A stretch of 64,000 nt of DNA from Microvelia longipes (GCA_018340805.1 JACMZG010001870.1:53070210-53134209); one strand, 5' to 3'; counted from the stretch's first letter, positions 1 through 12,500 are shown. Program-made: numbers and translations. Notes: generated from the sequence alone by a model not told the origin.

Positions 1-1690
1 TCCTGTATCTGGAGAGTCTGGAGTAGGTTTGACCTGAACCTGAACCCCCTTCTTCTCACGTCCTTGTGAAAAGCGACGTTTTCCTTAAGCATAATGTAGA
101 AATATTCAGGTTTGACAGTCACGTGATCGTCAAGTCTATAAAAGCGTGGAAATGAGTTGTCAGGCATATAATGACGCTGCAAATGATATTTTAATATCAT
201 CATTATCTCCCAGCCAGTCGCTCTAATGACCACTTTTCTTTTTATCTCGGAGTTTTCGACCCAATTTGCAGAAATGCAAAGATTTGTTTAAGAGTTGAGC
301 TGCTTTTCTTTCGTTTTGGCAAAAACTAGTGGAGAATAAAAGTAACCCTGGTTCTACTCCAGTTTAATTGACAAGACTTATAAGCAACGTTTTCACTTCA
401 TAAAAATTTTATTGTATTGCCTAAACTCGAGACTTGACTGCGGCTACGATTTTCATCAGAACGGCACTAAACTCGGAGTTCGCATTATTCAGGTCTGAGG
501 TGAATAGCAGCTTTTATAAACTCTCTGTCTAAATGTTTTGTCAAGTGCGAAAAAATATGTAAGACCCACCCTAGCGTAACGAGTCGCATTTGTGAACACT
601 ACATTTGGATATTCACTGGACAAAATTTTAACTGGACTTTGCAGAATGCGTACTAAACCGGTTATCGGTGTTTTTAAATATTCAATGATTTTCTAAACAT
701 ATAATCATTAACCTGAGGAAGCTGTAACTTAAACTGTGATTTAAATGATCTATGCACATAATAAATCTCTAGGATGTATTGTCACGGAAAAATCAGGGTA
801 ATATGGAGAAGGTACTCAGGGCATAGACACAAGGCGGTACAGAGCCTACAAATATTGTCAAAGTATAGGTTGTAAGGCGGTACAACCTTGTAATATACCT
901 TACAATATTGTACAAATATTGTTAAAAGGTACAGAACTTCTCGAGGGGTGGATATCTTAGTTTAGCTTACTACTTTCTATTGGAATTTCTCCACTCTCTA
1001 AGACAATATTTAATAGTTTTGTTTAGATTTGCTTGATTGTTGCTAGATTGTATGATTTTAAACACGCCTTATTCATACTTTTAAAAAGGGGCTTGAATTT
1101 TTTAGCACTGAGTCTACAAACCATGACAAGATCATGTGAGATCTGAAACGTGTTTCATATTAAAACAAATAGCATGAAAATTACGGTTGGTTGCCTGGAT
1201 TTAATTTGGGTGTGACCCTGTGTTAGGGATGCACTGCTGAGAGAAAAAACACCTAACTACACAAAATACAAGTTTTAATTTCCAACATAGAAAGTACTTA
1301 TTTTCTGAATTGACCTAGGATCATCATCAAGCTCCCTTATCTCGTTTTTATATAATTTAGCCAGGCCGAATGTTTGAATCGGCCTTTTTTAAATTCTAAA
1401 AACCTAAGAAAAATAGGTTATGAAGTGGGAGTCATGAAGGAAGGTGGTATTTTTTGAGGACCCAAGATCAAGAATAATACTGTATGGTTGAGTTTGTATG
1501 TATTTAGACGTTTCTATGTGACATGATAATATTAAATGAAACTTGGTTCAAAAATTGACCTTATATAACCCGAACCCTATTGTTTATGAAATGTGTCATT
1601 GCCTACAATAAGGACTCAGCAAAAATTAATCCACTATGCTTTAAAAAGACGTTGGAACGGGCTGAAATTAAAATCGTATTTACCATCTAT
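1..1690. other. Noncoding, no gene recognised
   Basis: AT-rich DNA without convincing exons; open frames are short and lack codon bias or splice context. Apart from a weak hammerhead-like motif near 425..459 (minus strand) I see no structure here. Confidence 0.5.
425..459 (-). other. Weak hammerhead-like motif
   Basis: The minus strand carries CTGATGA (453..459) and, about 50 bases further on, GGCAATACAATAAAA. That resembles the GCCAATAAA that follows the hammerhead-like core at 28.05 kb. No clean stem II or GAAA is present, so this may be a decayed copy of the same 3' end or chance. Confidence 0.15.
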
Positions 1691-1696
1691 GTACGC

Positions 1697-2144
1697 CAAG
1701 GATCTTGAATAAAGGGGATGACGCACTAAGTCCATTTGCCATTCAAAAAAGTGACCCCATCGAAAACCAAAAAAAAGAGAATTCAGCACGAAACACACGT
1801 CAAAAACCAACTGCACATGCTTACAATCCTTATAACAGCGCAGGTCTTAAATTTTAGAGGCAAACTTACCTCTGATGGTTTCCCATTGTTTATTGGTTGA
1901 GAAGGTTATAACAAAAGACGCTTAAATTATCACTCACTGAAATGGCAAAGTAACAAATGTGGCCTGGTAACAATCACGAGAAGCACAGATGAAAGTTGAA
2001 AAGCAAACTTGCTACATAACCTGCGTTTGACGCCTTTTTTCCATTATAACCATGGGGAAGGTAAGTTTGTCTCCTATTTCTCCGTCTCTAACAACTTCCG
2101 TGGGGTTAGAAATGTTCAATCATCCCCTTTATTCAAGATCCTTG
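1697..2144. mobile_element. Short inverted-repeat element (MITE-like)
   Basis: A perfect 25-bp inverted repeat starts CAAGGATCTTGAATAAAGGG (1697..1721) and returns as its reverse complement at 2120..2144, enclosing about 400 bp without an open frame. This fits a nonautonomous DNA element or foldback. I found no convincing target-site duplication, so the true ends may lie further out. Confidence 0.4.
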
Positions 2145-2631
2145 ATGTACGCTAAAGGCACAGTCGAAGGTAAACATTAATATAATAATTGGGGTTTAAT
2201 TGTTTGACATGAATACACAAATCATGTTTTTGGGCTGAAATTGTTTGAAATTCGTTGATATTAATACCACCATAAACTGCCCCCGGGAAAAAAACAATGT
2301 TGCGTAGCAGCGGTCTCGTGGAGTGACGGGGTCGTACAGCGCCCCTCAGCCCAAAGCAATCGAATTGTTTTGTAACCATTATTTGGTAAAACGGCATTCT
2401 TCTAAATGGGTTGAATAATTTCTGGTCATCATAGACTTTCGTGTTTGATTCCTTTATTTAACAGAATTGCATGTGTGTGCTCATAAAGCAGCTAATACGC
2501 CAGAGCTTCCCCAAATTAAATAGAACTATTTTTCATAATAGATTTCTTGTCCCAAACATTTGTAATCATATTCCTCATAATAATAAGACAACAAAAATTA
2601 AATCAAATCTAACAATTATACAATTATTTTA

Positions 2632-2862
<231 letters not shown>

Positions 2863-3039
2863 AGTCGTTTGGTCTTTTAGGGAATTTTCTTTTAGTTATA
2901 AATTTAAACTAATAAATGTTGAAACATTTGTCGTTTGTTAGTTAATTTTCAAAGGTCTTTTTTATTTTTTCTTAAAAAATAAGACCAATAGGGCGATAGA
3001 GCCCGCTTCGCGAAGACGTGTCGAAAAATTAATTTGATT

Positions 3040-3160
3040 TTTATATTCTGAGGACTAGTGTCCGAAGTAGTGAGTAGGAGCGAAGTAGTGGGTAGGAGCG
3101 AAGCGAATCTGATGTGATGAGGAAAAGTTCCGAGGTACCTTGTACCTGATTTTTTATTAT
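3040..3160 (+). mobile_element. Family A, 3' fragment
   Basis: Diverged 3' end of dispersed family A: ATTCTGAGGAC, GCGAAGCGAATC, then GAGGAAAAGTTCCGAGGTAC and a T-rich end. The small terminal hairpin is kept here as GGTAC-CTT-GTACC. The piece lies just after the (TA)n tract. Confidence 0.65.
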
Positions 3161-5418
3161 TATTATATCTGTGGAGTGCTACGTCAATTTTACATTAAAA
3201 ATCAAATAGATATGCTTCATAAATATGGCACTGTGGACTGTGGTAACAGCTTGATGAATAAGTTTTGTCTGTAGAACTGCATCAACTCTTATAATAGCTT
3301 AAGGTAGACACTACTGTCTGTATTTACTTATATTTCTATGGAAATATATAATACCTTCTTGGAATATACAAGTCTGTTATGTGTTGTTAAGGCTGTGCCC
3401 ACAAACCATTCCCAAACTGATTCAAAATTATTTTAAGCAAGACTGCTCAGCCCAATTTATGACTTATGCCGCTAATCGGTATTAATTTATCCCTTACCCC
3501 TATTATTTTCATTTAATTCCCAATTTTAAATAAAACTTGGATGGACAGGTGCTTTGTAAATAATAAATAAATTAATCAATAAAAATGCCAGGACCCTTTA
3601 AGGTCTTTTTGAACTCAGGGCTGTTGAAAATAGCTCTATAAGTCATTACTAGGACGAAAATAAATAAATTACCACTATTTTAATAGCTGTCAATCAGGTT
3701 GGATTGTTTCAAATGATCAGTTCTTCTTTCAGGGCTTGATTCTAGTAATAAAATCCCCATCACATTTGTGTGAACCTCTTGTCGGTACCTTGATTACAAG
3801 TTAAGTGCACACGCACTAATTATATCTCAATTTTTGGAATCTGTAGGTGCTGAAATGTGGATCTTACAAAAGTCAGAGTCACATTTTTTTATTACAACTC
3901 TTTCTGCTCCCATTATTGAAGATAAAACAAGTCTATAGTATTCGCAAAGTGAAGATTATCGTTCAGAATGGAACCTCTTGAGAGTGACAAACTGCGTAGG
4001 CTTCCGAACATGTTGTCATCCAGATTTAGGTCTTTTGGTGGTGACCGCATTAATGTGTTTCGTTTCCACTGTTGGAGGCATCTGCAGGGATGTTGGACAT
4101 CATGGATCAAAACACTATGTTCTCCAAAACTGAACACTTGAGAGTAAATTCTGATGCAGAAATGTCTCATGGCGTATACAAGAATTGAGTGGAGCTTTTA
4201 TTTTTTAAATGTGTTTATATTATTTCAACCGAACTGTAAGGATAAGACACCATTTTATTAAGTTCCTAAAACCGGTTTCATGTGTCTTAGAGAACGGACT
4301 TGCGAGAAAGAGAACATCTTAGTCTGTGGGTGTTAACTACAACAATAGGCTGGTAAATTAGATAAATAATGGGATCTTCCTGGAACCTCTATACTTCTCT
4401 GCCGTGGGGTGGGTAGTGTATCTGCTCTCTGTTGGATATTTTGAAGGCTTTTTTTATTTCTTACGGCTATTCGTCTCAGATATTACCGTCCGATTAACGT
4501 TATGGAAACACACAGAATCGCCACTGAAACCTCTAATTACTGGCGTTGGAGAACAATCAAATTGACGTTTGATAAATAATGAAATTAATCTGAAGAAATT
4601 AATAAATTGACGTTAAATAAACAAAGAAATTGACTGTGGAGGGACCAGGGGGGGGGGGTTAACTTAAATGAGGAAAAGTTTGGATTCGATTATCGCAAGC
4701 TACTAAAAATAGTGCTGCGGCGGACCGGTGCGGACAACTTATGAACTAACCCCCAATAGCTTTCCAAAAATGACTGATTATATTTTTATATTTAAATTTA
4801 TTAATACCATGGCAATTTTTGTTTATGACAGCTACATTTATTCTTATTATAAAATGATTGTTTTCTGTATGTATTTTTCACAAAAACGGTTCGCCGTTGC
4901 ATGTTCTGTATTTCAAAAATTCAGAAACTAAAAGTAAATAGAAACTTTTAAAACTTCCAGGGAACGCTACTGATGGCAGATAAGTGTAAATTTCATTTAA
5001 TTAATTTATTGATTTAGTCGATTTTATCTGGTAATTACATTTAATCACATGTGCGCATCTTGCCGATGTAATTAAAATACAGGCTGCATTAAATGCCAAA
5101 ATCTATCTTCTACGTGTAAACTTTAGCCACTATTTCATTATTACCTGATTGAATCAATTAAATTAATAAATTACTTAAATGAAAAGCTTAAAAATAATCA
5201 GAAGTGTTCTGTGTAAGTGGTAGGGTTAGTTAGAAGTATAACTATACAAAGTATAAAAAATAAATTTCAAACTGACTGTGGGCAAAAAGCGGGAAATCAA
5301 GACACGCCCACTCAATTGAAAGGTAAGTCCCCCGCTGCGCTAGTGTCGATCGGAATCCAAATTTTCCCACCATTGAGTCGACAGTCTTACTGTTTAAGTA
5401 TCTATAGTCTCTGGGAGG
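3161..5418. other. Noncoding, no gene recognised
   Basis: AT-rich sequence. A diverged copy of the 46-bp unit that forms the array at 5419..5600 is seen at about 4590..4645. An open frame of 85 codons on the minus strand (3913..4170) has no recognisable family and no clear splice context. Confidence 0.45.
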
Positions 5419-5600
5419 TACTAATAAATTGACGTTAAATAAGCAAAGCAATTGAATTTGGAGATACTAATAAATTGACGTTCTATAAACAAAGAAATTG
5501 AATTTGGAGAGACTAATAAATTGACGTTCTATAAACAAAGAAATTGTATTTGGAGAGACTAATAAATTGATGTTGTAGAAACTAAAAATAAACTAAAGAA
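5419..5600. repeat. 46-bp tandem repeat, about 4 copies
   Basis: CTAATAAATTGACGTT recurs at 5421, 5467, 5513 and 5559, spaced exactly 46 bp. A diverged outlying unit lies about 800 bp upstream. Confidence 0.85.
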
Positions 5601-6459
5601 AAAAATATATTGGTGTTGGATCAAAGCGTGGTATTGATGTAGAGAAAACGATTAATATTAAATATTGTGCCAGAGAAACAAAGAAATATAGTAAGGAGAA
5701 ACTAAATTATTGACTTGAAGTAAAATAGAATTGACCCTAAAGTATATCTAACCTGCGCATGAAGACGTCATAACCATATTTTAAATATAATTGTGAGTTA
5801 AGTATAAAGAAGTAGTCTTCTGGTTACTTTATAGTGATGATGCTATGGGAACACAATATCAGCCTTGGGTCCATAACCTGAGCTTTTAGTTTTAGTCTTG
5901 AAAAATCAGGTTTTACTAACGGACCTGACTCGGACCAGGCATTCTTACATGGTATCTTACCTGACTAGTCGACAGGTACCTCTAGCAGACTTGTTCTACC
6001 CATATCTTACTTGGGGAGCAATATTTTGAGAAATTAACTTTTTATTAAGATTATTTTATTTAAATAAAAATTAATATACTTTGATTAAAGTTACTAATAA
6101 TTAGGAGGCGGTAATTGCTATATTTTAGTGGCAATTGCTAGGTATTGCTATGGTGTTTATTTCATCAATAAGTAAAAGTTCCATATAATTAAAAATATAT
6201 TTTTACAAGAAAAGAAATATGATGGAGATGCGGGGGGGGGGCTATCACTGCCTGGCCTGGTATTGTTTCTATTTAGCAGACATCGCCTTTGCTGATTATT
6301 ATATTTGCTTTAGATTGTAATCACGCCTTTATTGATAATATTACAAATAGTCCGTGAATTTCAAATTTGAGATACAACGTCAAATCTCTAAGTCTATCTC
6401 TAATTTACACTAAGTTCATCATGATCTCTACATGTGCAAAATTTGAGTCAAATCTCATG

Positions 6460-6706
6460 ATATTTGTCGAGTTATATGCTCAACACGATATGAGTGTCGA
6501 GTTATATGCTGAACACGATATGAGTGTCGAGTTATATGCTGAACACGATATGAGTGTCGAGTTATATGGAACACGATATGAGTGTCGATATTATATGTCG
6601 AGTTATATGCGAGTGTCGGTTATATGCTGAACACGATATGAATGTCGAGTTATATGCTGAATACGATATGAGTGTCGAGTTATATGCTAAACACGATATG
6701 GGTATC
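6460..6706. repeat. 30-bp tandem repeat, about 8 copies
   Basis: The unit begins GAGTTATATGCTGAACACG and recurs with 30-bp spacing (6471, 6501, 6531) before becoming irregular. Because 30 is a multiple of three, the early copies read as a ten-residue peptide repeat (VELYAEHDMS). Later copies break frame, which argues against a protein. Confidence 0.85.
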
Positions 6707-6789
6707 GAGTTGGAGTGTAGGGCCTTAAGAAGGCACCACTAAATCCTTATCCTATGATACCTCGTGTAAATATAGATTTTTACTTTCCA

Positions 6790-6960
6790 TTACTGACTAC
6801 CTTAGGTATGAGGAAAAGTATTGTATTGACCCTAAAAATCCAATACCGAGGTTTCAGCATAATTATCCGTTTCAGGCATTTTCATGACGTTCTGGTTTCC
6901 ATGATGATGTCTGTATCAAGCATAACTGCCGCTGTGTTTATGCTGGAAAGTTGAATACTA
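6790..6960 (+). mobile_element. Family A, 5' fragment
   Basis: Resembles the 5' part of family A: GGAAAAGTATTGTATTGACC, TTATCCGTTTCAGGCATTTT and TTTATGCTGGAAAGTTGAA. A related minus-strand piece lies at 8590..8710. Confidence 0.5.
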
Positions 6961-8160
6961 AGACACAAATGAGACTTTTTGTCTATTTGTGCTGACAGGA
7001 AGATATTTTTCTGACTACGATAATGTAGTTTGCCGAGTCATACCACTTTTATTTTATATTTGATTTTATATTTTCTTCTTACTGAGAAAATATACAATAT
7101 AAGAGCTATAATATATAATTAATATATAATTCTAAGCTTATAATCATAAAATAGGATTTGCAGATAATTGCAGTCCCTATTCGGTCTGTAGTAGAAATAG
7201 TGATTTACAGTCCTAACTTGCCTGTTTCTACTCACCTTGTAAATGTCTCAGTAAAGTTCTCACAACAAAATGTATTTTTAAAAACGTCAATTTCATGAGT
7301 TTTCTATAAATATTCACTTGTGTCATAATAATAAAAGATTTCCCTCTCCTCTGAGATATATTTAGAAATACTAAATACATTTCCCGGCCAAATACACATT
7401 TTACAACATTTATTTTTAGCTTACTATTAAACGCGTTCTTTCTCACTGTCCTCTTTTCCAAGCTCTGTATATAGTTTATAATATTGCTACTTCTCAAGCT
7501 GATTTCACTCCTACAGGGTATTGTAACTCTTAGACAGATATCTCATCAAATAACTCCTAACGGCTTAACGAAATAATCCCAAACTTTGTGCACCATTTCA
7601 TTCCTATTCTGATTAATTCATTTCTGGAAAAACCGATTACCTTTATAACTAATGATTGAAGTGTTTTGAGTCCAAAAAGACCTTAAACATGATTAAATGC
7701 GTAGTTTATAGCATTTCAGTCGTGAAATACAAACACTTATTTGTTAAGTCTACAAAATACCACCCCTCGTACTTGTCAGCCTACTTCATTTAAATCCTTT
7801 AAATGGATAACAGTATATTTTAGTATTGTATTGGTATTTCATTTTTTGCGGTAAAGCATCGTCATTTTGACTGATGTCAACAAAACCTTTTGCTTTTAAT
7901 TTTAAGCGTCGTGCCAATGTACGTAAGCGTGTGCGTATGTTTGACACTAATTTATGTGCTTGATTTTAAGAAGGTGTTGAATTTTCACAACTATATCTCT
8001 ATGTTTTATAGCATCTAACAATATGTCGTACCAATAAGTCGAAAAACAGTGAACATTTTAAAAATCGTCGCAGTCAAAGTTAAAAATTCAAAAGGAAAAA
8101 AAATATTTTTAAAATTTAGTGGATTCACCATTGATGTACATTTGTGTCGAATTTCAATTA
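6961..8160. other. Noncoding, no gene recognised
   Basis: AT-rich DNA with no supported gene or clear repeat. Confidence 0.4.
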
Positions 8161-8169
8161 TCGGTGAAA

Positions 8170-8510
8170 TATTTGATTTCTACTATAATATCAACACCAA
8201 CCACGTCTTTCCACTAATTTTAAACTGTATTTTGCAGAGCCGGCTTTCGGTAATAATGCCATCTACAGTGCATAAATAAAGAAGCAAATAAATAAGTAAA
8301 GTCTAAAAAAGTTAAAACACAATAACTATTTTTTTAGACTTTACTTATTTATTTGCTTTTTTATTTATCTACTTGATGTTAATATTATTTGCTAAGTCTT
8401 GTTATTACTTGTTTAGGCAATGTTGTTGCTGAAAGCCGGCTCTGCAAAATAAAGTTTAAAATTAGTGGAAAGACGTTGTTGGTGTTGATATTATTGTAGA
8501 AAATTCCACC
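8170..8510. mobile_element. Foldback element with hammerhead-like motif
   Basis: Two arms of about 150 bp are inverted around a centre near 8322. Matching inner segments (8279..8315 and 8330..8362) and outer segments (8198..8262 and 8416..8484) leave a short loop. On the minus strand the left arm reads CTGTAGA (8262..8268), a short GG/CC stem, then GAAA (8245..8248). This is one base off the hammerhead CUGANGA core. The right arm keeps GAAAGCCGGCTCTGC but not the CUGANGA part. It may be related to the elements at 27.85 and 33.6 kb. Confidence 0.6.
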
Positions 8511-8589
8511 TTTAAAATGTTTGATGACTCAGCAAATCAGAACGTGAACACAGTAAGAGTTATGCGTGACACTGAAACCGACGGACAGC

Positions 8590-8710
8590 TTGATCAGAAC
8601 GCCATGCACTGTCAGACAGTATGATAAGAACGTCATAAAAATGCGTGAAACGGATAGTTATGATGTACCTTCGGTTTCGGATATTTAGGGTCAATTCAAT
8701 ACTACTCATA
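8590..8710 (-). mobile_element. Family A, 5' fragment, inverted
   Basis: Read on the minus strand it contains ATTGAATTGACCCTAAA and TATCCGTTTCACGCATTTTT, matching the + strand piece at 6790..6960. Confidence 0.45.
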
Positions 8711-9002
8711 TACCCAGGGTAGTGGGAGAGGAAATGTTAAAATCCCCTGTAGGTTTACTACAATTTTCTATAGAAGTGAATATTTGCATTTTGAAATGTA
8801 ACAAATAAAACTGAACTAAAATCAGTGTAAACTAAATTAGAATTATAGAGATATATTACGGGATAGAGTTGTGTAGAGCGTCTATAAACTCTATGGATGC
8901 TCTGTGAACAATAGCATGGCCCGAGGCGGTTTCGGCTGCTCTATTGTTTGATGAAAATTCTGTGTAATTTCTAATGTAGCCCAAAACTAGGTCACCGTAA
9001 TG

Positions 9003-9290
9003 CTTTGGCTCTTTTTTAGCGAATAAGAATAGTTTTATTCGCTAGACTTGCATTTCGAATAAAGACACAAATACTCGAATTTCCCGGAGATGGATGTGCT
9101 ATGTTTGAACCAATTAGGGCTGTTTGAGGTCATCCAAGAAGGACAAGTTGCGACCTGATTTCCTCCTGCGCAACTTCGCTTTTAGAACTCAAAAAGAAAC
9201 AAAAATATTTGTTTCCATAACCCAGGATTCGAACCCCAGACTTTGCATGTTCCATAGGAAAGAATCCAACCTACCTCTGTGTTTAGCTCT
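9003..9290 (-). mobile_element. tRNA-derived SINE-like element
   Basis: On the minus strand the sequence holds a Pol III B-box-like GGGGTTCGAATCCT (around 9228..9242), preceded by a possible A-box region (GAGGTAGGTTGG). After about 190 bases it ends in the hairpin TAGCGAATAA..TTATTCGCTA followed by AAAAAAGAG. The T-arm has mismatches in its stem and there is no proper acceptor stem, so a working tRNA is unlikely. A similar terminal hairpin ends the element at 31.5 kb. Confidence 0.45.
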
Positions 9291-10099
9291 TTACTTATTT
9301 TAAAAATGTCTCTCTCTTTCTCTCAATCCCACAAATTAAGAGTCTTTATTTACTGTCGCAATTTAAAAGATACATTCTCGAGACTGCTAATCACAATATT
9401 TCCCTGTTTTTAAATTTTACCTCAGATTCCACATCTTGTCTTTACCTGGATCCAACTCAACACGACTCAATATTTGGATTTAATTTCACTTTTCCAGTTT
9501 GACTTGCACATAGATACACCACCCAGTTTGTTGCTAGTTTTCAGCTGAGAGGATTTAAAGCTCTCCACCTTGCCATCCTGCTGTTCTAGTTTACTTATGT
9601 CCGGAAAAACAAAACCAGGATCGTTTGAATGATATGTAAAGAGAATTTGACTAGAACATTGTGGGAGTTATATTGTGGGAACGCGGGGGTCGTGTGGTTT
9701 CCTTTAACCTGGATCAACTTGGAAATTGTGGGCTGGAATTTCTATTGACACCCACTTGCAAGTTTGGAATGTCGAGTTATTGTTTTATCCAAATATACCC
9801 GGGTGTACTAGATAACGGAGTCCGCTAGTTGTACCGTTGTTGTCTTGTTTTCGTAAGTCATGCAAGTTGTAGCTTGGTTTGGAGGTTCACAAGTGAACCG
9901 TAACAGTGTACAAACTACTCACGAATGATTCCTTTGTGCACGATACACAGTGCGTTCTAAGACTTTGTGCTGACTAAGCTAGCCAAACTGATATATGTGC
10001 TTACCTGCACTATGTCTATTTATTGTTACATATCATCAGTTATATGGCAAGTACATACTTAACGTATTCTGTATGCACTAAAAAATACAACTTTTTGAG

Positions 10100-10455
10100 A
10101 TTTTACTTGAACTGTCATGTTGAGGTGTTTTAAGACCTCCTGCGTGGTTTTCACAAAGTTGTCTGTGTGTGTGTGTGCGTCCATGTGTCTAAAATGTAAA
10201 AATTGATAAATATGCTAATTGAGTTGGAATTTTGTATAACTCATTTCTTAACATAACAAATAGCCTTACTAAATTTCGTTTCCATTCAAGTAAATTGTAA
10301 GGCAAGTAAATCCCCAGGTTTTGTTGGACCATAAAAGGTATGAGAATCGTGCAGGGATGGGTGACTGCTGGTAATAAAACTTATGTATGAGCGTAGCGAA
10401 TCCCATGTGTTAAGGAAAAGTGCCGAGGTACCCCGTACCCGACTTTCTATTAATA
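10100..10455 (+). mobile_element. Family A copy, internally deleted
   Basis: Contains the 5' marker GGTGTTTTAAGACCTCCTG with a GT run, then the 3' half (TTTTGTTGGACCATAAAAGG, GGGTGACTGCTGGTAATAAA, GAGCGTAGCGAATCC). It ends with GAGGTACCCCGTACCCGA. Confidence 0.7.
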
Positions 10456-10744
10456 ATGTATTATATATTTGACATGATGTATCATACAAATACAGGGGGT
10501 CACATTGCGGAATTTTATAATGAATATATTTATTAATATTTCTTAATTTTGATTTAGAAGGGCAAAAAAACCTTTGCAATAATCTACTTCATAATCTTGT
10601 ACATATTAATAAAATTAAGATATAATTTCAAACTTAAGATAAGCAATTTGAGCCTTTGTGTCAAAATTAAGAAACTCTACAATAAACATGTGGCAAGAAT
10701 AGTGAAACTCTGTTTAAATATTTTGTCTTATTCTCATTGATGCT

Positions 10745-11395
10745 GTTGCTGTATAGGAAAAGTATTGATTTTCATAATAATCCGAAACCGGGAACAACCT
10801 GAGAGACCGGGAACAACCTGAGAGACCGGGAACAACCTGAATTATCTGTTATGTTGTATCTACCATACAGACCTGTTGAAGTTGTCTGTATGTTTGTGTC
10901 TGTGTCCCCACCTTGTGTCTCCACTAGACTGTTGAAACTTAGTATGAAAATAAACCTTTAGGTCTAGTTGTGTTATCCGGAAAATTTCTTTATGACGTCA
11001 ATAACTTGTTAGAACGACTCATGAAAAATAAAAACGCTGAAATTGAAAAAATTTTCATAAAACGCTGAAAAACAATTCGTTTGATTTGAGATTTTGCAGG
11101 GTTGTGGACGTATATGAGAACAATATTTGGGCCAAGATTCGTCTTGTTAGATGGATTAGTTCAATTTTCTTTATCAAATAACTTGTAAATGTTTTTTTAA
11201 AAAACTGTAAAAATCGATAGATAAGCCTATTGAGTTTAATTTGGTATAAATATATTCCTTGATGTAAACTGAATTCCCACTTGAATACGACAGTAAATCT
11301 ACGGGTTTTGTTGCACCATACAAGTTAAGCAGCATTGAGTGAGGTCTGCCGGAGAGGGTGACCGCTTGGTAATACAACAAATGTATTTACTGAAT
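10745..11395 (+). mobile_element. Family A copy, near full length
   Basis: Runs from TGTATAGGAAAAGTATTGAT through a TGACGTCA site (10993..11000) to GGTGACCGCTTGGTAATACA, lacking only the usual 3' hairpin end. It is interrupted by a small tandem expansion at 10789..10846. Confidence 0.65.
10789..10846. repeat. 19-bp tandem repeat, 3 copies
   Basis: GACCGGGAACAACCTGAGA is repeated three times, apparently grown from the CCGAAACC region near the 5' end of the surrounding family A copy. Confidence 0.85.
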
Positions 11396-11404
11396 GATGA
11401 TAAA

Positions 11405-11640
11405 TGAAGTCTGCCTCCGTGGCCGTGATCGTAAAGGCGTTCGATTCGACCGAGCCGGGTTCGCAGCCGGGCTATGCTCTAAGATTTTATAAATAGTATT
11501 TGTATTAAAAAAGATGTTGCCAACTTTAATTAATTCTTAGAGTGTAGTAGATGCAACCCACCTGAGGTTGTTCCCGCAGGGTGAATACCCTGATGGGCCA
11601 AAAGGCCCTAAAACGGGCATTTTATTTTTATTTTATTTTA
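11405..11640 (+). mobile_element. Family E SINE, tRNA-like head
   Basis: The 5' part (GTGGCCGTGATCGTAAAGGC .. GAGCCGGGTTCGCAGCC) resembles the A and B boxes of a tRNA. After about 60 AT-rich bases comes a conserved body: GCAACCCACCTGAGG, GGTGAATACCC, GGGCCAAAAGGCCC, then a T-rich tail. The same body recurs at 24025..24150 (+) and 46970..47075 (-), which supports a dispersed SINE family. Confidence 0.65.
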
Positions 11641-11689
11641 TGATGAATGAAATGAGTCGGAAGACGTGTTCAAGTATAAATATGACGAA

Positions 11690-11800
11690 TTTTATATTCT
11701 CAGTACTAGCGAAGCGAGTCCGTAACAGTGAGAATGAGCGTAGGGAATCCGATTTGGGGAATAAAATTGCCAGTTATCCCGTTCCCGATTTTTTTATTGT
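11690..11800 (+). mobile_element. Family A, 3' fragment
   Basis: TATTCTCAGTACTAGCGAAG, GAGCGTAGGGAATCCGA, then a decayed terminal hairpin (GTTATCCCGTTCC) followed by GATTTTTTT. Confidence 0.6.
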
Positions 11801-12266
11801 TTAATTCGAGATGTGTATAATTATATGAAATCTCGGACTATGTATAGGTACTTGGGGATTATCGTGCTTTCCTCGCCAATATAGAAAAGTGTCGCACATT
11901 CCAGCCGTCATGTTGCTTTTATCAAGGAAGGCGACAACGAAGCGGACAGGTTGTCAAGGTTACTCTAACAACGAACACACAAAGCCGTGTCATACACTCT
12001 ACACTATATTTGTTTATTTACTCTGTGTTAGTGCATGTGTGTGTGTGACATATCTATTTCTTAGTGTATTTATATTATTTTTCCTTGTGTTTCTTTATTT
12101 ACACTGCTATGTGTTTGTGTGTTTATACTTGTATATGTACGTGTTAGTGTGTTTACACTCCTATGTGTGTTACTATGGTAATATTGAGACCTTGAATTTT
12201 CATTTCAAGGCTGCCTACTACACTTTAACTAGTATTACACTGGTGGACTCAATACGTCACACTTAG

Positions 12267-12500
12267 CAGTTATATATAACAACAGATATCATTGAACTTT
12301 TCAGTTATATACAACAAGAGATATCATTGAACTTTTCAGTTATATACAACAAGAGATATCACGAACAGTTACATATAACAACAGATATCATCGAACTTTT
12401 CAGTTACATATAACAACAGATATCATCGAACTTTTCTGTTACATATAACAACAGATATCATCGACCTTTTCAGTTACATATAACACACAAAGGGTGTTGG
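12267..12500. repeat. 35-bp tandem repeat
   Basis: CAGTTATATATAACAACAG units start at 12267, 12302 and 12337, then continue with small changes; about 6 to 7 copies. Confidence 0.9.

Noticed and set aside
2052..2060. ATG GGG AAG directly followed by GTAAGT, a possible first KDM3 exon
   Set aside because: Three codons cannot supply the tryptophan-rich segment expected before VLVEYDD, it lies inside an inverted-repeat element, and it is 38 kb upstream.
3913..4170. 85-codon minus-strand open frame
   Set aside because: No domain, no repeat-family link and no splice context; consistent with chance.
6460..6706. CRISPR-like regular repeats
   Set aside because: Contiguous 30-bp tandem units without unique spacers, in an animal-type genome.
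9185..9290. tRNA gene on the minus strand
   Set aside because: The T-loop is good, but the T-stem has a mismatch plus wobbles and there is no matching acceptor stem; more likely a tRNA-derived SINE.
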